This document shows, one piece after another, positions 30,851 to 35,254 of a stretch of DNA of 35,254 bases. Origin of the DNA: Candidatus Helarchaeota archaeon (GTDB taxonomy: Archaea; Asgardarchaeota; Lokiarchaeia; Helarchaeales; HEL-GB-A); assembly GCA_016840125.1 (NCBI GenBank), contig JAEOSY010000421.1:1-35254 (forward strand). Direction: 5' to 3'. The notes beneath the pieces are model-generated. The model saw nothing but the letters and a program-made list of their open reading frames with translations, was not told the origin of the DNA and searched no databases. The translations under genes and the position numbers were made by a program. Within the stretch, counting starts at the first letter, position 1. Every line of letters begins with the position of its first letter.

Positions 30851-31944
30851 TAACTAATCTCCGTTACCTCAAAGCCAAACTCGGAATTCTGCACCACCGT
30901 TTTGCTCCATAACGTCCCCGTAGCCGGATTGGTTTCCCAAATATAGGACACCTTACTGTCCGATCCGGCAGGCATTGTCAATTCGTCACCGTAATAATCA
31001 ACACTATCTATCTTAGCATAAGGTTTTATTTTTGCTGTCCCGCCCCCCGGATTTATCCCATGGGCCGCAACTTCCAAAGCCAATATGCTTGGGTATGTCC
31101 CACCCGGTGTAATGGTGTAGCTATCTTGATGTCCTTCTGTTGAAGATTCTATATAATCTGTATCCCATCCACTCCCAATAACATCTATAGAGTCATAATG
31201 ATTAGCTTGTGTGCTTGTCCAATCAGAATCGGTCCCGTCTGTATCCGGTAAGTGACCAACTATAGCTAAATCCCCTTGGAAATCATTGAAGCTCGTACCC
31301 GAATTATCCATTAATATAAAATCGTCTATGAACGTATCCCTATTTGAGTCATTATTATAGTTCCTAAAATGCAAATAATTAAAAGCCCCCGTCCCTGAAT
31401 ATTGAGTATTTATCCCTGTTGCATTGATGACCTCTGTACCGTCAATTTTTATGACAACATACCCGTTCGTATCATGACAATAAGCCTTAATCTCCCAATA
31501 TTGGTACGTTCCCACTGACACTACCCCGTCACTTGATGATGCTAAAACACTCCCACCCGAATGATCACGTATTTCCAAAGCATCCGCACTTGTACGTGTT
31601 ATCACAAATTGTTGATCTGTACTGGAATCGCTTCCCTTTTGAAACAAAAGAATTGGAAAACTCGTTGTTGGGCAGGTTCCGGTTGTTTGTACTTTATACC
31701 CAAAAGATGTCACTACTGTACTGTACGACCCCCCAAAGCTCACAAGTATGCTATAAGTGGTCAAGGACGCCGCATTGAATGATGTAAGAGCAGCACACCC
31801 AGACGAAGCCCTTCCATCAGAGGCATTTACCATTGACGCAGTACTCGTTCTTAACCATCGACTGTCTATAAGCCAATTTTGTGTTCCTAAACCATCCGTA
31901 TTATACCCATAACTGTCAAAACCTTCGGCAAGTAATAAAGCCAT
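30850..31944 (-). CDS. Lectin-like (LamG/concanavalin fold) virion protein
   Basis: This 364-residue protein begins LLLAEGFDSYG and has beta-rich, Gly/Ser/Thr-rich segments typical of concanavalin-like lectin folds (YQYWEIKAY, GYVVIKIDGTEVINATGIN, then FIDDFILMD). Such proteins decorate phage virions and may bind host glycans. The C-terminal part (ILALEVAAHGINPGG then TGTLWSKTVV) looks like a second beta domain seen in phage structural proteins. GAGGTG lies 6 nt upstream of the ATG. Confidence 0.7.
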   Translation of the reverse strand: MALLLAEGFDSYGYNTDGLGTQNWLIDSRWLRTSTASMVNASDGRASSGCAALTSFNAASLTTYSILVSFGGSYSTVVTSFGYKVQTTGTCPTTSFPILLFQKGSDSSTDQQFVITRTSADALEIRDHSGGSVLASSSDGVVSVGTYQYWEIKAYCHDTNGYVVIKIDGTEVINATGINTQYSGTGAFNYLHFRNYNNDSNRDTFIDDFILMDNSGTSFNDFQGDLAIVGHLPDTDGTDSDWTSTQANHYDSIDVIGSGWDTDYIESSTEGHQDSYTITPGGTYPSILALEVAAHGINPGGGTAKIKPYAKIDSVDYYGDELTMPAGSDSKVSYIWETNPATGTLWSKTVVQNSEFGFEVTEIS

Positions 31945-31953
31945 ATTAACACC

Positions 31954-32340
31954 TCATGTTAATTGTATAACAAAACTATCTATAGCAAATTCCGGCGTTG
32001 TTCCACCCGCCAAAACCTCAATAGATTCTGTAATAGTTCCTTCTGCTAACAAATTACCACCACTTGCTGCATCGTATATATGCACTGTATCTATCGTTCC
32101 CCAATCCCCTGTAGGGGCAGGAAATGTAATTGCACTTACATTAGCCACCTCACCCCCACTGGCTTGTCCCCAATCACTCGTTTCTGTCTGGACTCTGGTA
32201 TATCCTCCCCCCGAAGGTTCATTATCATCCGTCCGAATTAACGCTACATAATAATAATCCGGTATGGTAATTCCACCTGTCGGTTCATTTCCAAAATACC
32301 AATCCAACATATCGTCACGAACAGATTCAGAGAATCCCAT
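31954..32340 (-). CDS. Small tail/fibre-type structural protein
   Basis: This 128-residue protein has YYVALIRTDDNEPSGGGYTR near the start and GDWGTIDTVHIYDAASGGNL and LLAEGTI in the second half. The pattern W-G-T-I...I-x-D-A-x-x-G-G-N-L-L is common in small phage tail fibre or baseplate proteins. It starts on the last base of the tape measure stop. Confidence 0.72.
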   Translation of the reverse strand: MGFSESVRDDMLDWYFGNEPTGGITIPDYYYVALIRTDDNEPSGGGYTRVQTETSDWGQASGGEVANVSAITFPAPTGDWGTIDTVHIYDAASGGNLLAEGTITESIEVLAGGTTPEFAIDSFVIQLT

Positions 32341-35144
32341 TATATTACCCCATTTCTTCGTAGTATATTCATAATAACCTTCTCCCCCTTATCGCTTCTC
32401 ATTGCAGCCAATTGTTCCTCACGATCATACACATTGACAATCTTCGTCTTCAAACTGATTTCAGGCTGTTGTGCCCTTACCCCCAATTCACCACCGGGGG
32501 TTCGGGTCAATGGCATTACCGCTTCCGGCCCTGCCTCACCAATTAAAGCTGTTTTCTTCTGTGCCATAGGAACCAAAGTGGCAGCATTAATAATATTCCC
32601 CAAAGCCATCGGGATTATGTTTCCTCTATTAAATACATCACCCAATTTTTCAAGATAGATAAATCTATTCGTCAAATCAGGAGTAGAGAACGCTGGATTG
32701 TACATATTTCCATACCCATGAACTTGGTTCGTGGAAGGGAAACTCGGACTATACATATTTCCATAAGCACCCTTCCCTTGTCCCCCACCCGAAGCAGCAC
32801 CACCAAATAAATTTGTGAAAAAACTACCAAGAAGTTCTCCCATTTGCTGTGAAGGCTGCATAGTTTTCCCCAAGAAAATCGCAGCCATTTGTGCTCGAAT
32901 AATCGCATTTAATAAATCGGATAATATAGCAGCAGCCAACCTTTTAATATCTGTAGTCCCTGTAGAAACAAATTCAGTCAGAGCATCAGCGGCATCATCA
33001 AAGGCTCTCGTAGCCACTTCTTGAAATCTCTCCGTTATGCTTATTGCTGCATTCATATGCCTCCCCCATATTGTCATTTGTTCAAATCCAGCCTCAGATA
33101 GATTATCCATCTCTTCTCTCGCCTTTTTCATTTGCTCGACGAAATTTATCCACTTCTGCTCAACCTCACTCGGCAGCATCGCCATTAAACTTTTATTCAA
33201 TGTTTTTATTTTATTTATCAATGGTCCAAATATTTTACTGACATCTTCCCCAAATTGTTTTTTTAAAGCATCCCTTGCCTCCCCCAAATACTCAACAATC
33301 GCAGAAGGAATAGTTTTCAAATGACCTTTCGCTCCCGCAACAAATTTATCTACAGCAGTTACCCCAGTTTTCTCATAGTTCTCCATTGCCTCAGTGTATA
33401 TACGAGAATATGTTTCTCTTGCCTCTTTAAGACTATTTTTCATACGCTCTTCGCGTTTTTTCAAATAATTAAATTGAAACTCGTCTTCAGACATTCGAGC
33501 TATGTCCTTACTGTCCTCCTGCCAAGACTTCAACAACGTTCTCCAAAATCCTATACTTGCCTTAAATGATGCTGACCTCTCTGCAAACCAATCATTAAAA
33601 TCACTACCTATTTCCCTTAATGTGTTACCAAATTCACTCTTCATCCAAAAAAGAAATTCCCCGATTACTGAATTCGCCAACCAATCATACCCACTTTTTA
33701 TCTTGCCCAATAGTTTCGTGTATATGTCTCTCACTTTGCCCAAATTTTGTTTCCAAGCCGCCCTTACTGCGTAAGCAGTTCCTACAAAAAACCCAAGAAC
33801 AGCCAATGTCCCCCCGGCAGCAGCAGCAACCAAAGCAAACGCCTTTGCCAAAGCTATAGTAGAAGTCACCCACACATTAAATCCAATAGAAAGATAAGTT
33901 ATTGTCATAACCATTCTTGACAAAATCAACAGCAATGGCCCCAGAGTAGCAGCCAAAATACCAAACTCAACAATTATCAACTTCGTTTCATCGGAAATGG
34001 TGTCCCACCATTTTGAAAACTGTTCTATAGCTTTATTTATCTTCATTATCATCGGAGCCAATGTGCGACCAAGAACAATATAAAAAGCTCGTATATTATT
34101 CCTCGCCTTCACCAACTGGGCATTGAACGATTTCATATAAGCGTCGGCTATCTGTTTTGTTAAATCTCCCCCTTTCCTCATTGCCCTTTCCCAAGCAATA
34201 ATCTGCTCAGAGAAACCCATCAACGCCTGAATGCCTCGAAGGGAACGGTCTTGAAAACCGAGAAGCATCAAACTTACCTTTTTCCCTTCATCGGACATCC
34301 CCATAAACCGCTTCTCTAAATCCCCAAATATAACACCAAGATTACGCATCTTCCCTGTAGTACTATATATGGAAAGCCCCAATCTATCCCACTCTGCTCT
34401 CGCTTTGATGTTTGCCCTCTGCAAGTCTCGAACAGTCGTCCATAATAACGTTCCAGCTTCTTCTGATTGTATTCCCGCAGAAGCAAAAGCCATAAGTACT
34501 GATACACCCTCCTCTATGCTTTTATTTACTAAACGTAATGCCGGTGCAGCAGCATGTGTCATGGCCACAGCAAAATCCCTTATTTCCGCTGTCGTTGTGA
34601 TTGCAGCGTAAGTAAAAGCATCAGACACCCTCTTTAATGATTGCATATTTTTCACAGGGTCTTCCGTCGCCATGTTCAAACCGTTCACAGTCCGAACCAA
34701 ATATCTAATAGCCTCATCCAAACTAATTGTACTGGCTATCGCAAAGTTTTCCACAACGGGCAAAGCCTTAATAGATTGTGCAGCACTGTATCCAGCTTGA
34801 CCCAAAGCAAAATACCCCTCTGCTAACTCGGTTGCAGGAAGTAAAGATTTCCTTGAAATTTCAATTGCTGTTTTCCCCATTTCCTTCCGCATAACAGCAG
34901 ACATACCCTTGGTCACAGCAGCGGAACGAGTAAGAGCATCATCAAACTTTGCAAACTCACTTACAGCAGCCTTCCCAAAACGATATAAGGGATAGGTAAG
35001 ACCAACGGTCATTACAGCCCCCACCTTAGTCATAGAACTCGCAAATGATCGTACTCTTGCTTGAGCATTCATCACAGCGGCGTCAAACTTCGATGTGTCT
35101 AACCGTAAATATGCTACTACATTTCCTAAATCCAATCCCATCAT
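32340..35144 (-). CDS. Tail tape measure protein (TP901 type)
   Basis: This 934-residue protein has the TP901 tape measure core near the N-terminus (GKAAVSEFAKFDDALTRSAA, then MGKTAIEISRKSLLPATELA, then GYFALGQAGYSAAQSIKAL). Hydrophobic segments at about 388-470 are typical of tape measures, followed by long helices and a glycine-rich region near the C-terminus. Using the usual rule of about 0.15 nm per residue, a tail near 140 nm is expected. The start ATG 35144 overlaps the previous stop (ATGA); ATG 35141 directly follows. Confidence 0.92.
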   Translation of the reverse strand: MMGLDLGNVVAYLRLDTSKFDAAVMNAQARVRSFASSMTKVGAVMTVGLTYPLYRFGKAAVSEFAKFDDALTRSAAVTKGMSAVMRKEMGKTAIEISRKSLLPATELAEGYFALGQAGYSAAQSIKALPVVENFAIASTISLDEAIRYLVRTVNGLNMATEDPVKNMQSLKRVSDAFTYAAITTTAEIRDFAVAMTHAAAPALRLVNKSIEEGVSVLMAFASAGIQSEEAGTLLWTTVRDLQRANIKARAEWDRLGLSIYSTTGKMRNLGVIFGDLEKRFMGMSDEGKKVSLMLLGFQDRSLRGIQALMGFSEQIIAWERAMRKGGDLTKQIADAYMKSFNAQLVKARNNIRAFYIVLGRTLAPMIMKINKAIEQFSKWWDTISDETKLIIVEFGILAATLGPLLLILSRMVMTITYLSIGFNVWVTSTIALAKAFALVAAAAGGTLAVLGFFVGTAYAVRAAWKQNLGKVRDIYTKLLGKIKSGYDWLANSVIGEFLFWMKSEFGNTLREIGSDFNDWFAERSASFKASIGFWRTLLKSWQEDSKDIARMSEDEFQFNYLKKREERMKNSLKEARETYSRIYTEAMENYEKTGVTAVDKFVAGAKGHLKTIPSAIVEYLGEARDALKKQFGEDVSKIFGPLINKIKTLNKSLMAMLPSEVEQKWINFVEQMKKAREEMDNLSEAGFEQMTIWGRHMNAAISITERFQEVATRAFDDAADALTEFVSTGTTDIKRLAAAILSDLLNAIIRAQMAAIFLGKTMQPSQQMGELLGSFFTNLFGGAASGGGQGKGAYGNMYSPSFPSTNQVHGYGNMYNPAFSTPDLTNRFIYLEKLGDVFNRGNIIPMALGNIINAATLVPMAQKKTALIGEAGPEAVMPLTRTPGGELGVRAQQPEISLKTKIVNVYDREEQLAAMRSDKGEKVIMNILRRNGVI

Positions 35145-35254
35145 GATGCTCGTCCCTTTCCTTTCTTAGCCCCACCCGTCAGACCCGTAGCGGCAAAAAA
35201 CATTTTCTTCATCCGATCCGTAGCCTGCTGTTCAGATAATGGCCTTGGTGTTTC
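35141..35254 (-). CDS. C-terminal end of a protein upstream of the tape measure (partial)
   Basis: An open frame enters from the right edge and ends in TGA at 35141-35143, overlapping the tape measure ATG by 4 nt. It encodes 37 residues containing LSEQQATDRMKKMFFAATGL and a basic end. Its position is where tail assembly chaperones lie in siphophages and gene transfer agents, so that is the likely identity, but the fragment is too short to confirm. Confidence 0.65.
   Translation of the reverse strand, partial: ETPRPLSEQQATDRMKKMFFAATGLTGGAKKGKGRAS

Noticed and set aside
14424..34826. Many plus-strand open frames opposite the glycan and tail genes
   Set aside because: They lack ribosome sites and recognisable domains, and they lie opposite well-supported minus-strand genes.
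35180..35215. Possible programmed frameshift at a T6 run in the gene before the tape measure
   Set aside because: The run does not give an X-XXY-YYZ heptamer in frame, and both shifted frames stop after a few codons. The gene is also cut by the window edge.
1..35254. tRNA genes, CRISPR arrays, insertion sequences
   Set aside because: I saw no tRNA-like cloverleaf, no regularly spaced repeats with spacers, and no transposase or terminal inverted repeats. I cannot run a tRNA search, so a degenerate tRNA could be missed.

Overview
The window is a piece of a tailed double-stranded DNA bacteriophage genome, or possibly a prophage. It carries a phage replication/recombination module, and on the other strand a tail module with a tape measure protein, hub, distal-tail-like and J-like proteins. 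Genes are packed with 1-4 nt overlaps. I see no ribosomal, tRNA or housekeeping genes, and no integrase. Terminase, portal, capsid and lysis genes are outside the window. Base composition looks moderately AT-rich. The host cannot be named from the sequence; the tail proteins resemble those of siphophages and gene transfer agents, which suggests a long flexible non-contractile tail.

Layout. (1) 3-14286, plus strand: DNA metabolism. It holds a [4Fe-4S] uracil-DNA glycosylase fused to a 3'-5' exonuclease, a separate family A polymerase domain, a clamp-loader ATPase, a possible recombination mediator, a gp32-like ssDNA-binding protein with an extraordinary charged tail, a RecA-like recombinase, a 5'-3' exonuclease, a PD-(D/E)XK nuclease, and an Mre11/Rad50-type system whose Rad50 is cut into pieces. 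Small zinc-ribbon, coiled-coil and membrane proteins are interspersed. (2) 14288-14346: a long hairpin between the two convergent gene blocks. (3) 14351-26039, minus strand: a 16-gene glycan island with a NeuB-type nonulosonate synthase, a NeuA-type CMP-sugar synthetase, a sugar-1-phosphate nucleotidyltransferase, a radical SAM/SPASM protein, a class IV aminotransferase, several glycosyltransferases, two GPS-motif proteins that could be sialyltransferase-like, and four methyltransferase-type proteins, one with a ParB-like N-terminus. (4) 26056-35254, minus strand: tail genes, in transcription order a partial gene, tape measure, small tail/fibre protein, lectin-like protein, distal-tail-like protein, Fe-S hub and J-like tip protein. 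Transcription would run from the tail genes straight into the glycan island.

Working together: the plus-strand block looks like an early operon for replication and recombination-dependent replication (polymerase, clamp loader, SSB, recombinase, mediator, Mre11/Rad50, resolvase-like nuclease). The minus-strand block looks like a late operon. The continuity of tail and sugar genes suggests (inference) that the phage decorates its own virion or the host surface with a methylated, sialic-acid-like glycan late in infection. The most unusual points are the phage-encoded CMP-nonulosonate pathway, the multi-part Rad50 with Mre11 inside it, and a compact three-helix RNA-like structure at 10977-11034. 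No gap without a gene exceeds 300 bases.
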